A DNA stretch of 64,000 bases from Apodemus sylvaticus (GCF_947179515.1 NC_067492.1:10797347-10861346); one strand, 5' to 3'. Shown: positions 24,773-36,400, numbered from the stretch's first letter. Numbers and translations are program-made. The notes: generated from the sequence alone by a model not told the origin.

Positions 24773-25122
24773 ACCATCATTACCATCATCCTATTACTAT
24801 TATCACTATGGTAACCACCATCATTGTCGCCATTACCACAACTACCATCATCACTGCCATCACTACAACCACCACCATCACCACCATCATCTCTACCATC
24901 ACCACAACCACCCTGTCCCTGCTATCACCAACACCACCATCACCACCATCACCATCACCACCATCACCACCATCATCACTACCATCACCACAACCACCCT
25001 GTCCCTGCTATCACCATCACCACCATCCCATCACCACCATCACCACCATCACCACGATCATTGCCATCTCCTTCTTCCTTTACCCATCATCACCATCATC
25101 ATCTCCATCATTACCACTCCCA
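24773..25122. repeat. CAT/CAC/ACC trinucleotide tract
   Basis: About 350 bp of mixed CAT, CAC and ACC triplets. A segment containing CCACCCTGTCCCTGCTATCA appears twice, from 24,893 and 24,979 (86 bp apart), showing internal duplication. The long His/Pro/Ser/Thr-rich frames across it are artefacts. Confidence 0.95.
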
Positions 25123-25460
25123 TTATAATTTCCCAGGTCATCCGAATCAAATTCCCTACTTCTGGGTTGCAGGTTCCTTATAAAGCATACAAAGGCATTT
25201 CTGCTGCTATCATTAATGTTTTTGCAGGCATCCATGTGAGTTTTGGCTCCAGACAAGGGAACTGTCTGTCAGGAAGCCAGCAGTTGTAATGAACATGAGA
25301 ACTGCCAGGCAGAGCAGTACGGCCAGGCCATGCTGGGTGCTGGGCTGGCTTCTGAAATGCTGCCTAAGACTCAGGCTGAGAAGCACGGGCTGTTCTTGTG
25401 CATGGCAGTTCGGTGTTAGTGAAGCTGGTGTCCTTCCAGTTCAGGAAGTGGCTGAATCAT
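25123..25460. other. Single-copy spacer between two simple tracts
   Basis: Nothing recognised. It separates the CAT tract from the homopurine tract. Confidence 0.45.
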
Positions 25461-25820
25461 GGAGTAGAGGTGGAGGGGAGAGGGGAGGAGGAAGGAGGGG
25501 AAGGGGGAGGGGAGGGAGAAAGGAGAAGAGGGAGGGGAAGGGGAGAGGAAAGGGGGAGGGGAGGGGAAAAGGAGGGGTAGGGGGAAAGGGGGAAGGAAGG
25601 GGAAAGGAGGGGGAGGGGGAAAGGGAGGGGAGGGGAGGAGAAAAGGAGGAGGGGGAAGGGGATGGGAGGAAGGAGAGGGGGGAGAAGAGAGAGGGGAAAG
25701 GGGAGGGGAAAGGAGAGAGGAGGGGAGAGACTGGAGAGGAGAGAGATATAAGGTGAGAGGTGTGAGGGGAGGGGAAAGGAGAGGAGGGAAGAGGGGAGAG
25801 GGGAGAGGGAGACAGGAGGA
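25461..25820. repeat. Homopurine GGGGA/GGA tract
   Basis: Around 360 bp in which the plus strand is nearly all G and A, broken by only a few T or C. GGGGA, GGA and GGGAA are the commonest units. It gives rise to several spurious long open frames on both strands. Confidence 0.95.
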
Positions 25821-26669
25821 CTTCTGTTCTCTTTTTTCATTGCTGCTTGGAGTTGTGATCATTTTTTAAATGTTTGGAGATGTTCTACAGGAAAGGAGCA
25901 TAACAGCCTCCCGGGATCCACCCTGCCCGGGAAACCTCAAGTGACTGATTGCCTTCTAATACGGAAGCCTGCATGTTCAGAGCCTTCCTTTCCCTTTCCT
26001 GTCTACATCTTCTCCTCTTTCGAGTCACAGCTGCACAAACAAACGGCAGAAACCAGGAAGATGAGAGCCTTCCCGGTTCATGCATTCGGATTCCCACTTG
26101 ACAAACAAGCCGTTCCCGATTTTGATGAAGGCCGAGCGGGCCGAGATTTGACCTTCTTCTCGCCACTGTGGGAGACGCAAACACACTGAGCGTTCACATA
26201 ATTAAAAGATATTGATTCCCCAGTAGCACTCAGGGAGGCTGAGTGGTCTTTCTTCTCCGTGGAGACCGCATCACCATCCTTGTTGTCAGAGAGTCATGTC
26301 TGACCAGAGCGCACTCTCTGCTTATGCAAACGCTGCGGGTTTAGACTTGAAGTTGTGAGGCTGGGGAAACCTATCACTTGCTGTTTTTGAAGAGAGCTGT
26401 TGTTTGTGATGTTGTTAGATACAGTACAGCCTGCTACTGTAATAGCAAGATTTAGTTGTTTGAAGCACCAGATACAATTGTCCCTTCTTTGTGGGACAAT
26501 CTAGGAGAGACCTGCAATGGTGGCTTTGTGATATTAGTGAAGACACATCTTGTCACTATGCCACACCCGGTTTAGTGCCCGCTTTGTTTTTCTTTTGGTA
26601 GCTTATTGCCTACCACAGGCTAACCTTAAAGATTCTGTAGTCAAAGACGACCTTAAAATCTTCTTTTAA
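25821..26669. other. Single-copy DNA, mild CpG content
   Basis: The block 26,040-26,230 has several CpGs (CCCGGTTC, GCCGAGCGGGCC) followed by CATAATTAAAAGATATTGAT. No open frame is convincing. It may be conserved non-coding DNA, but nothing in the sequence proves it. Confidence 0.4.
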
Positions 26670-26881
26670 AAACCTTTTTAAAAGTTTATTTTACTGTGAT
26701 TGTTTATGAGTGTTTTACCTGCATGCACTTCTCTACCGCAGGCATGCATGGCACTCAAGAAAACCTGGAATTCCCTGGAATTTCAGCTACAGACGGTTGT
26801 GAGCCACCATGCTGGGAACCAAATCCCAGTCCTTTGCAAGAGCAGCCAGGACTCTTAACCACTCCGCCGTCTCTCTTACCC
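26670..26881 (-). mobile_element. B3-type SINE, minus strand
   Basis: An A/T-rich tail is followed by GTGTTTTACCTGCATGCAC, GTTGTGAGCCACCATGCTGG, GAACCAAATCCCAGTCC, GCAAGAGCAGCCAGGACTC and TTAACCACTCCGCCGTCTCT. This is the reverse of a B3 body and tRNA-like head. Confidence 0.85.
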
Positions 26882-26884
26882 CAA

Positions 26885-27022
26885 CCTTCAACTCTTGATC
26901 CTTTCAAGGGCTGGAATTTCAGGTGTGCACCAATGGACCCAGTTTATGTGGTGCTGGCATTGAACCGGTGGCTTTGCCCCTCTAAGGCAAGTGCTCTACC
27001 TGCTATGCTACATTTCCAGCCT
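26885..27022 (-). mobile_element. B4/ID-type SINE, minus strand
   Basis: A B1-like part with GGCTGGAATTTCAGGTGTG is followed by an ID-like head: GTGCTGGCATTGAACCGG, then GGCAAGTGCTCTACCTGC, then TATGCTACATTTCCAGCC. B4 elements have this fused structure. Confidence 0.75.
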
Positions 27023-27469
27023 GGCATGGTTGCTGTCCCTTTGACTTAGCCAAATACGGGCTCAGTACCATGCTTGCAAGCCCGCTAAAGGGAAGGAGAC
27101 AAGTCTGGAGAGGAATTTTCTTTAAGAGCATGCCCTGAATCGTACTGACTTTGCTGCCTCAGGTGTCACTGCCCGTGACCCGTACACTCGGCCACACACC
27201 CAGATGCTTGGCGAGATGACTGTGCCCAGTGGAAACCACCATTGCTCCCAAAGAAGAGAAAGAGCTAGGGACTAGGAGAACCCCAGGAAACATGAAAATA
27301 TTCATCCAAATGTTGAGAACAGGGTTCGTGATCGGATGACTGATGATGAATAACCCGGCCAGGTGCAGGTGGCTTGTAGTGATGTCTCCCCTTGTGCCTC
27401 TCTGAACAAAGCATGATGGGACTACCTTGCATTCCTGCCTCACAAGGATCACACAGGACCAAGAGTCTA
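27023..27469. other. Single-copy DNA
   Basis: No gene or transposon recognised. Confidence 0.45.
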
Positions 27470-27600
27470 ATCGTCCTGATTTCACCCATGAAGAAAATGA
27501 GACGCTTCAAGCTCAGACCCTCTCCCAAGGTCACGTAACTAGTATGTGGCTAAATACAATCCGGGTTTCTATGCCCAAATCACACTCTTAACCCTTTTAC
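27470..27600 (-). mobile_element. MIR SINE, minus strand
   Basis: GAAGAAAATGAGACGCTTCA, then CCCAAGGTCACGTAACTAGT, then CCGGGTTTCTATGCCCAAAT and ACTCTTAACCCTTTTAC follow the reverse MIR order well. Confidence 0.75.
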
Positions 27601-27866
27601 TAAGAGATTAATAATTAACATTCTGAGATGCTTTGGTGTTTCAGAGACTGAGCTAAACTGCCGGGCTCCTCCGGAAGTGGACCCTCTGAAGCACTTAAAG
27701 GTTTGTTTCTACCTAGGATAATAGCAATTTAGGCTGGGTGTGCTATTTGTGGGAACGTGCTAAGAATGCTGCCCTCACGCAGATCTTGATTTGTTTTTAG
27801 AACTTTGGAGAAATGAGTGGAGGACTATTCGGTCAGTAAGATATGTTTGGTCCATGAGATCTTTCT

Positions 27867-28124
27867 TTTTTAATTTATTATCTGTTTATATAATTATATT
27901 GTAAGCTATATTATATATTATTTTACTATATTGTTTATATAAATTAAATTATATATAATTTATATATTTTATATACAATCTAATTTATATATTTCAAAAT
28001 TTTTATTAATCAACATTTATTAATTAATTAATAAATTAACATTCTGACCCAAGTTTTCCCTCCCAGTCCTACCCAGTCCCCTACCTTCCCTCCTCTCTTT
28101 CTCTTCAGAAAAGAGGAGGCCTCC
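27867..28124 (-). mobile_element. Short L1 3' end with expanded AT-rich tail, minus strand
   Basis: A T-start and about 150 bp of AT-only-like sequence (27,870-28,030) lead into a pyrimidine-rich stretch with CCTACCTTCCCTCCTCTC and CAGAAAAGAGGAGGCCTCC, which resembles the complement of an L1 3' UTR. It is bounded on both sides by CCATGAGATCTTTCT. Confidence 0.6.
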
Positions 28125-28139
28125 CCATGAGATCTTTCT

Positions 28140-28295
28140 TTTTTTTTTTTGGTTTTTTGGAGACAGGATTTCTCTATGTAGCCCTGGCTGTCCTGGAACT
28201 CACTCTGTAGTTCAGGCTGGCCTCGAACTCAGAAATCTGCCTGCCTCTGCCTCCCAAGTGCTGGGATTAAAGGCCTGCGCCACCACCACCCAGCT
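28140..28295 (-). mobile_element. B1 SINE, minus strand
   Basis: A poly(T) tail is followed by GGTTTTTTGGAGACAGG, CTGGCTGTCCTGGAACTCA, GTTCAGGCTGGCCTCGAACT and CCAAGTGCTGGGATTAAAGG. It is the best-preserved SINE in the window. Target repeats CCATGAGATCTTTCT flank it at 28,125-28,139 and 28,296-28,310. Confidence 0.97.
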
Positions 28296-28310
28296 CCATG
28301 AGATCTTTCT

Positions 28311-28925
28311 AACACTGGCTAACGTAGCAACCGGAAAATCATCAGGTGATTGGTGGAGTCCTCTGAGTTCCCGGTGGATTATGCTGGATCATGCAAACAA
28401 ATAGGGAATTTCCTAGCCCATTGTTGAGACCCAACCCCAAGACCATCTGTGGGACTGGAAGTTCGGGCCCTCACTCAACAGAAAGCAGAATTCTGGAAAC
28501 TTTCCCAGATGCCACTATCTTTAGGGAGCAGACAGCAGAAGAACACACGGTAAGTAAATAATTTAGGGAAGGTCACAGACCTGGTCCCATTTGGAGCTGG
28601 GCCTCGGCCTGGGTCTGGTGGACTCTGGAGTTCTCTGTTTTTCTCTTTTTACAAACTGTCTCCTGGCCTGTAGCCATCCATATGTCTGTACAATTCACTG
28701 TAACTTAGAAACATGGAGAACTCTGGCCGGTGTTGACTCTGCAGAGGGGATCAGCTACTCCTCCCGCCATGTCTAGAACCTCCCTTAAGCTGATGAGTCC
28801 CTGGCCCCAAGGTGGGGTGGGGCAATCGGACCTTATATCTTATCAAGTACCTTCACTAGTTTGCTAGACTCAGAGACACCCCACCCCAGTGCATACAAGT
28901 AAAGAGTATCTGTTGGTTGGATCTC
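28311..28925. other. Single-copy DNA
   Basis: No gene or transposon recognised. Confidence 0.45.
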
Positions 28926-29110
28926 TGTCTTAGTTAAGGTTAGTTAAGTGAAGAGACACCATGACTACAGCTCTTATAAAGGAAACCATTTAACTGGGGC
29001 TGGCTTCGGTTGAGAGGTTTAGTCTATTCTCATCATGGCGGGAAGCATGGCACCGTGCAGGCAGGCATGATACAGGAGAAGGAGCTGAGAGTTCTACATC
29101 CGGATCCACA
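28926..29110 (-). mobile_element. MaLR-type LTR fragment, minus strand
   Basis: TGTCTTAGTTAAGGTT, GAGACACCATGACTACAGC, CTGGGGCTGGCTTCGG and GCAGGCAGGCATGATACAGG, then GAGCTGAGAGTTCTACATC. It belongs to the same LTR group as 10,684 but is truncated at its right side. Confidence 0.75.
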
Positions 29111-31039
29111 CGTAGGAGGGCGCGAAAGTGACAAACCGGCTAGGTTTGAACTTCTGACCTGAAAGCTTCTACTGGTGCTTAAGGAAGCTCCTAAGCAAGA
29201 GATGAGGAAGTAGAACACTGCCCCTCCCCCACAGCGGAGAGCTCAGGCACGCTGAGGAGCAGCGTGGAACCTGGAGCATTCCAGTGGGACATTCACCGCT
29301 AGGTGTCGAAGCTCACACAGGGTACTTGCAGGATTGGCTCTCAAGCCACCAGGAAGCCCCATGCAGGACCTGAAGGGTGTAGCTGAACAGGAGTGTGGGG
29401 CTCAGGGATGGTAGTCAGGATGCGGCTTCTGCCATCCTCATGCATCAGCACCTTGAAAGATCTGAGGAGGAGGAGACTAGAGCGCTCCTTCTCTTCCCAG
29501 AAGCAGATGGGCAATTACATGGAGGGTGAGAGCCAGACACCGATTCTTCTCTGGAGACTAGTGCTAGAGGGAATGGGCCGGGTCGGCTCAACAGAAGGAA
29601 ACTCCATGAGAGGAGGTATTGGAAAATGGATAGGGCTTCAGGGGTCTGGGAAGGGAGGGATTTCCTTCCCCCATGCTGATCTCTGCAGTTCTCCTCTAGG
29701 CCCCAAGCTGCCAAGTGTGGAGGCGCCCCTCTCACGGGATGGCACCTGACACAATCCGGGCATTCAGGGTGTCCTGGCTTGCTAGTTCCCATAGATACCA
29801 CATCTGCTGGTGTTTGTTTTGGCTGTGGCCTGTTTTCTTCTGTTTTCCATTAGGAGAACAGAATGTTCACTTCAGACAAGAGAAGAGGTATCTAACCAAA
29901 TCCTGTCTGGGAAGTAGCATCGTCTGAGCTAGTAAGAGCCATGCTCCAACAGGACATTTGAAACATGACTTTGTTACAGTGACTTCCTGTGACTCTGAAA
30001 CAAGCTCTTATGGGGTAACCCGTGTCTGGGTTTACCGGGATGATGAGCTTGAGGCATGTTTCAAGGTTGACAATAAAAGCATAAGGTTGATTTCTAGAGT
30101 CATTTCTAGATCGGTTGACACTAGGCTCTATCCCTGGATGTGAGCCCCTCCCCTGCAACCTAGTTTAACATCTACAATTGACTCAAACCCACAACATTTG
30201 GGAGTGACAGGTAAATTAGTACTTTTATATGATGCAGGGCATAAGGCTCTGGCTTCAGGGTATAAGACACTGGTCCGATAGACTATGGTGTACGACTCAA
30301 GGTGTATGGAAAGGAGGGACACAGGCCCACTTTAAAAGAAATGATTAGGTCCATATTATTAATAGAAATCAATAATGAGAGCAGGTAGGTAAAACAGTTA
30401 CTAGATCGACTCTCTCAGCTCCCCAGAGCCTGGGAAGGCAGAACCTAGTCAGTCTCAAAGAAAGAAAAGGAAGTTGGAGTGGTATCTGAGTCGTGTCCAC
30501 AGAGAGTGCAATCTGTCCAGGAGATCCAAACATGGGATGGATAGAAACGTAGGTGGTCTCACCTGGAAGTCACTGAACCCTTCTGATCCCAACTGCTCTC
30601 TGCAAAGGTCATGGCTACTTCTGGCTTCGTTCCCTTTAATCTGGTGAGCATCCCACCCTGAACTGAACTATAAACAAATCCCTGCTTCCTCCAGATGAGG
30701 CACTAATGACAGGACAAAGTATGAACCCATCAATGCCTAGCTTGGGGAACTGCGGGATGTATTTAGTTACTCATAGAGTGTGGGCGAGGGATTACTTACA
30801 GGGTGCTGGTTGGTTATAACGCAGCAGCACAACTAGAATGTGTCACTTCAGCAGGAATGACCACTTCCCCACAGCCAGTTAACCTTCTAGGGCCCATATG
30901 TCTCAGCATCTACCGAGACCACGGAACCACATGTAGCTGGGGCAGAAACGCTGGCAAGGAGTTATGGAAGGGAGGGGCTGAGACCCCAGGTGAGAGTCCA
31001 GGGTGATAACAGCCCTCATGCTGAGAGGACGAAATTTCC
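29111..31039. other. Single-copy DNA
   Basis: About 1.9 kb without recognisable gene, transposon or long simple repeat. Paired overlapping frames at 29,393-29,801 on opposite strands (118 codons each) look like chance. Confidence 0.45.
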
Positions 31040-31365
31040 TAATGCCTCATTTCCTAGCTACTCTTCTATGACTGTGACAAAACACCACGACTGAGGCAAG
31101 CCCGTAAGAGAAAGCTGTTTATTTGTTTGATGGTTTCAGGCAGAGTCCATGATGGCAGACTGAAGGAATGGCTGAGAACCTAAATCTTGATTCATAACCA
31201 TGAGGCAGAGAGCGCCTGCTCCCAGGGACACACCTACTCAGAGAAGGCCCATGTCCTACTCTGTCCTAAAGAGTTCCACCCATTGGGGACCACATATTCA
31301 ATTACATGAGCTTACGGGATCCATTCACATCCAAACCATTCCACTTCCAAACACCCATCACAGTC
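31040..31365 (-). mobile_element. MaLR-type (ORR1-like) LTR, minus strand
   Basis: TGACTGTGACAAAACACCA, AGAAAGCTGTTTATTTG, CAGAGTCCATGATGGCAGAC and CCCATTGGGGACCACATATT follow the reverse ORR1/MT order. Confidence 0.75.
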
Positions 31366-33192
31366 TATGTTTTTCCCGGGGCCAACTGCTCATTATTTCT
31401 TTTACTTCAAAGAAGACTCTAATCTCCTTGATGATGGGAACCCAAAACCCAAACGCAACATCTTTTTTTCTGTGAACAACACCTTTGACATCTAGTATTG
31501 ATCTGCGTGTTGCTTTAAAAATGTATTTATAGAGTAATTAGTTAAATCAGACCGGGATATTGATTCGTAAACACTGAGTTAAAACTTTGTGACCCAGGGG
31601 GGTCACAGTACTAAAACCTTGCAAAAGTATGGTCTTGTAGAATGTTAGGCTATCTCTGGGAGTCTGCATCCCACCCTCACCAGCCCCCTCAATAGATGGA
31701 ATCCGATCTTCCTCTAATTAGCCACACCCCCAAGTCTCTCTTACAGGAGACTCTAGCCCCAAGATTCTCTGACAAGTACACACGCATATAAAATAAGTTA
31801 GGAATACATGTACTTTATACTGACAGCATATTGCAGGATCACCGGGGGATGCAGTCTCAAGAATTACTTTTGTTTTTCTTCAATCATGTCAAATAATTTT
31901 GATGCAGGATGAAGTCTGAAGACTATTGATTCCAAGTCAGCTTCTGTGCTTCATGGGCAAGGAAATACAAGCTGAGGCAGGCCTGTGCTTGCCCAGGCGC
32001 CTGTCATATCAGAGGTGGCTCAGTCGCCAGAGCAGCACGGAAGCAGAGTCTCACTTTTGAGGATTGATCTCTGTTCCCATAGCCACCCGTGGCAGAAACC
32101 CAGTCTTATTGTGGACTCTGCTAGAAGGGACAGCTTCCTCATCCCAACCCTAAGATCTCCGGTGTCCTTGCTCCTCTCACTCCATCATTTTCTCTCTGCT
32201 TCCTGGAAGATTCCAGAAAGCTTGTAAGGCTTTTCACTTGGGTCCTAGATAAGGACATGAAGTGGGTTGGCTAAAACGGCAGAATTTAACATTCCCGTCC
32301 TTTTCCTCTCCGCCTCGTGTCTGCTGTGTTCAAGGTTAAGGTCAGCTGTGCTCACACTCCTGTAATTCTCTCCCTGCTCTGAGCCACGCTCTTAATTCCT
32401 GCTGAGGTCAGCAGCCCTGTAGGTTACACTGTGCCACGCACAATGTCCACCTCAGCAGTTGGTTGAGATTCCGGTGCCCTCATGTCCTGGCCTGCCCTTG
32501 GGAGCTCATTTCAGCTATCCGGAAGCCTCGAGAGAAGGTTCATCATTTGTGTCCTGGAGGCAGAGAAGGGATGAGGGATCAGGGGGTCCTTTCATAAGTG
32601 GTAAACTGAGTCAGAGAGCACAGAAGGAGAAACAGCCAGGCTGGATAACCAGCCTTGTTATCCTGTGCTATCTAGGGGGATGGCGATCTGAGATAAATTT
32701 GAATTAGCCAAGGTAATCAGCATTTCCTATCTTCTAATGAACAGAAATACATAAAGAAGAAAGCACGTGGATATCAATATATATTAAAGAGTTGATTTTT
32801 TGCCTTAAAATTGTCTTTGGTTAATACTGAAATCGATGTAAGCCCAGTCCCCGCAGTAACTAACAGGCATGGCTTAACAGCTCTCATGGACATGGGCCTA
32901 TTGAGAAATGTGCTACTGTTGCAAGGAAAAGCTCTCCCAAGCCATCTGAATTGTCACTATTCTTTAGAAGGCAAGGTGGTGCGGTCTCTTCCATGAGGGA
33001 TAAGGTACTGCAGCTCTGGGGGCACAGACATGTCAGCTCATGTGACAGGCTGTGCCAGTCATGACGGTGGTGGGAAGGCTAGTCGGAGAGATAAGAGGAG
33101 CCCCAGACATCCATTCCTGCTTTCTCGGAGCCGAATCATTCCCTGGATGGTGTGAAGGCATCACCAGCTTCCGAGAAATGCAGTTTGCATGT
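31366..33192. other. Single-copy DNA
   Basis: No gene or transposon recognised. A nuclear-receptor-like pair of half sites, TCAAGGTTAAGGTCA, lies near 32,330-32,344; this is a weak motif. Confidence 0.4.
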
Positions 33193-33193
33193 T

Positions 33194-33240
<47 letters not shown>

Positions 33241-33242
33241 TA
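33193..33242. repeat. (TTTA)n microsatellite
   Basis: About 12 tandem TTTA units. Confidence 0.97.
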
Positions 33243-34584
33243 AAAGAGTAGGAGGGGGACACATCCCAAAGTTGAACTGCAGAAACTCTGAACTCGAGAG
33301 TGATTGGCAGCTGATTTCTTGGCTTCAGGCCACAAGGGACTGGTGGGGGACACTGCAGAAGGGAAAGAGCCTCTCCCCCCACCCCACCCCCAAAAAAACC
33401 CACAATGCATGATCCGATCCGATCCTATGTCCAACCTTGTCCCAGGCAGGCTGAAATAAGGGTACTGGCTGTCAAGAGGAGGACCTGGCCTGAGGACTTT
33501 GGGGACAAGAAACTGGCATGGAGGGAGCTCATAAGGAGGGGGAAGGGGACCGTGTGAAACCTGCTCAACTGTGTGGCACAGAGAGCAAGAGCAGAAGAGG
33601 GATTCTATAATTGGAACCAGGAATCTCAGCAGGGGTGGTTTCATGTGGAACTGAGGGATTAAATAGAAGCTTTCATTTCACTCACAACTCCTGGTTAAAA
33701 AGAAAAGTGGTCCAGGTGGGAAGGGAAACAGGCCACCTCTAGCTAGGTGGGTTATGTGAGGAGAACCAGCAGACATGAACCCGGAATCCTGCACGCAGCA
33801 AGGATGCTAAGTCAGTATTCTACTTCAATAGAGAAGACAGACGTCTCCATCGTGTATCTGGATGACATACAGTTTGTTGCTCTGGGTTCTGGAGACAATG
33901 CAACTGAGGAGACAGATGGAAAGAAAACTACGTGGGAAGGACTGGATTCTGAAGGTGCTCGCACCTCCATGCTGGTCAACCATATAACTGCCAAAACCAG
34001 AATGAGCTGGTTGGGATATGATTCTGAGACACTTGGCCTTGCTGGCTCCACATGAACACTCACACCTACAACCAGATGCATACACCAGCACCACCGCCAG
34101 CACTGCCACCATGACCACCACCACCCCACCACCACGTCGTCAAAGGTGGGGCAGCATGTCCACCACCAAGGAAGAGCCAAAATTACTGGTTATTCATAAA
34201 GAAGGGACAGTTATTACAAACTGCATTGTGGGGGAGATGCATTTTCCTGTGGATGGGTGACTTGAACACAGTAGAGACTGATAGAGCCCTGCCTTCTTGC
34301 ACTTTCTTCATTCACAGAGTAGCCACTCCGCCAAGCGATCCATACTAACAGGGTATTTGCTCATTTGTTTCTCCATCTTTTACTTTCTCCGGTGTCAGCG
34401 TGACAAATTTTTGAAAGTCTATTTTTTTTTCTGTGTCTTCAAGTTCAGGGCCCGCCTTATATCATTCCACTGTTTTATTTATTTATTCACAACTTCATTC
34501 ATTGGCTTAGCATTCATAGGGCTCACTCGAGCATTTACTAGTATGTAAATGTGTAGTACACATACACACACATATGGAGAGAGA
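33243..34584. other. Mostly single-copy DNA
   Basis: A possible SINE head fragment (minus strand) lies at 33,775-33,830. A short CCA/CCG-type triplet patch lies at 34,085-34,138. The open frame across 33,747-34,055 begins at a GTG and matches nothing known. Confidence 0.4.
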
Positions 34585-34585
34585 G

Positions 34586-34616
<31 letters not shown>

Positions 34617-34690
34617 GATAGATAGAAGACAAATAGGTAGATAGATGATAGATATATAGATATATGATAGATAGATGATATATAGAAGAT

Positions 34691-34739
<49 letters not shown>

Positions 34740-34740
34740 G
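34585..34740. repeat. (GATA)n microsatellite
   Basis: GATA units in two runs (34,585-34,624 and 34,691-34,740) with a degenerate middle containing GATATATAGA variants. Confidence 0.97.
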
Positions 34741-35066
34741 ATAAAACTGAGGCTTCCAGAAGCTCATGGCGTCCTGTGATATCCTGATCATCTACCCACA
34801 CCGTGTCTTGGGGGACAGTCTGTAAAGTAAGCATACAGCTTCAAGTCCTTCCTGGACTTGCCTTAACTCTGTCTCTTACTTAAAGTCTATGCTAAGATCT
34901 CTGGATCCCAACTTCCCCATCCCAACACTCGCCAACCGCAGCCTCTCATCAGTACTGATCTGCCAAGAAAACCACGTTCTCTCTCCATCCCTCACCTAAC
35001 AAACCTCCCACATGTTTCCCTCTAGCAGAACTTTGGTCTAGTAAAATGAATGCACATCTACCGACC

Positions 35067-35068
<2 letters not shown>
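34741..35068. other. Single-copy DNA
   Basis: Nothing recognised. Confidence 0.45.

Positions 35069-35124
<56 letters not shown>
35069..35124. repeat. (CA)n microsatellite
   Basis: About 28 uninterrupted CA units. Confidence 0.97.
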
Positions 35125-35126
<2 letters not shown>

Positions 35127-35188
35127 TGAGCTGAGGAGCTAATGGCTCAGCAGCCTATGGAGGGAAAAGCATCTCTTGGGTGGAGGAG

Positions 35189-35189
<1 letters not shown>

Positions 35190-35240
<51 letters not shown>
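35190..35240. repeat. (CT)n microsatellite
   Basis: About 25 uninterrupted CT units, 65 bp from the CA run. Confidence 0.97.
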
Positions 35241-35242
<2 letters not shown>

Positions 35243-35711
35243 CCCTCAGTAGGTAGCCCCACAAAGAAAGAGATGGGACAAACTAATGAAGCATTCTTGG
35301 GTTGCTAAGTGACAGTCAAGCCCATAGACCCATGCTGAGGCTTGAGCCAAAGGCAATCCTAGCACACACCTCACAATGTTCTATTGAACTAGTGATGTGC
35401 AGTTGGAACAGGGCCTTCGTTTAGTTAGGGGCTGATTCATGCCAATAAGCTAGAACGTTATGCTGGACAGTGCTGCCCAATAGCAGAGCTAATTCACCCG
35501 ATGGATTCCATCCTCTTGGGAGCACTTAAAGGATATAGCAGGATTTGTAAAAGTGAAAACAAATTTTAAAACAGATAGCAATAAAAAGTCAAGGCAGAAC
35601 AACCACAGAGAGCTGATTGGTGACAAGTTGACGATCACAGTGGAATGAAGCCTTCTTTTTGGGGGAACAGTCAGCTGCAGAGGTGGCCTCAGGGTGGCTG
35701 TGTGCCCTTCC
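35241..35711. other. Single-copy DNA
   Basis: Nothing recognised. Confidence 0.45.
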
Positions 35712-35830
35712 AATAATCACTCACTGAGAAGCCATTTGGTGCCAGGCATATTGTGGGCACTAGTGACCCCATCATGAGTGACTGTGCCCTAATTCCACCA
35801 GATTGAGATGCTGTCACATATCCAGTCTTA
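35712..35830 (-). mobile_element. L2 LINE fragment, minus strand (probable)
   Basis: TCACTCACTGAGAAGCCATT, then GGTGCCAGGCATATTGTGG and GCACTAGTGACC resemble the reverse of L2, whose family form carries a TGCCAGGCACTGTG block. Confidence 0.5.
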
Positions 35831-36014
35831 TGCTCTACATGACTTACCCACAGAGTGAAGTCACTCACCCAGCCAGGTCTACCCTATACAGCCTGAAGTG
35901 TTGGCTCAGTAAAGAATCAAGAGAGTCAGGGATATGGGCTTTCAGGGACTTGAAACAAGAGACACCAACCCAATCTTCCAACTGTGTAGCATTTACACCG
36001 TGCACCCCCTAGCC

Positions 36015-36400
36015 ATGGTCTCACACCTGATCATCCTTGTGGCTGGCTTGGTCCGTGTAACTTGGTTTAGCTTAGAGTTACTGGAGGAAGGAGTTTTGAC
36101 TGAGGGATCAGATTGGCCCATGGTTATGAATGTGGGAGACTGTTTTCATTGCTGACTGAAGCAGGAGGACCTGGTACCATTTCCTGGGCAAGGGGACCTG
36201 GGCTGTATAAGGAAGCTAGCTGTACATGAAGGCCTGAGCAAGGCTGTGAGAAGCTCCCCCATGCTTTCTCCTCTGAATTCCTACTTGAGTTCCTACCCAG
36301 ACCTCACTCAATGGTACACTGTAACCTGTAAGATGAATGAAACCCAGGTTGCTTTTTGTCAGCATGTTGCCATCCCAGCAAAACAGGATAAAAGAGACCC
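36015..36400 (+). mobile_element. Rodent LTR-like repeat
   Basis: GAGGACCTGGTACCATTTCC, GGGGACCTGGGCTGTATAA, GGAAGCTAGCTGTACATG and a downstream GTAAGATGAATGAAACCCAGG block match the layout of a rodent LTR-like repeat also seen at 56,465, 57,322 and 61,790. Confidence 0.6.

Noticed and set aside
24700..25183. His/Pro/Ser/Thr-rich frames
   Set aside because: They come from the CAT/CAC triplet tract.
25289..25862. Gly/Arg/Glu-rich and Pro/Ser-rich frames of up to 155 codons
   Set aside because: They come from the homopurine tract read in several frames.
33747..34055. 102-codon plus-strand open frame
   Set aside because: It starts at GTG, overlaps a possible SINE fragment and matches nothing known.
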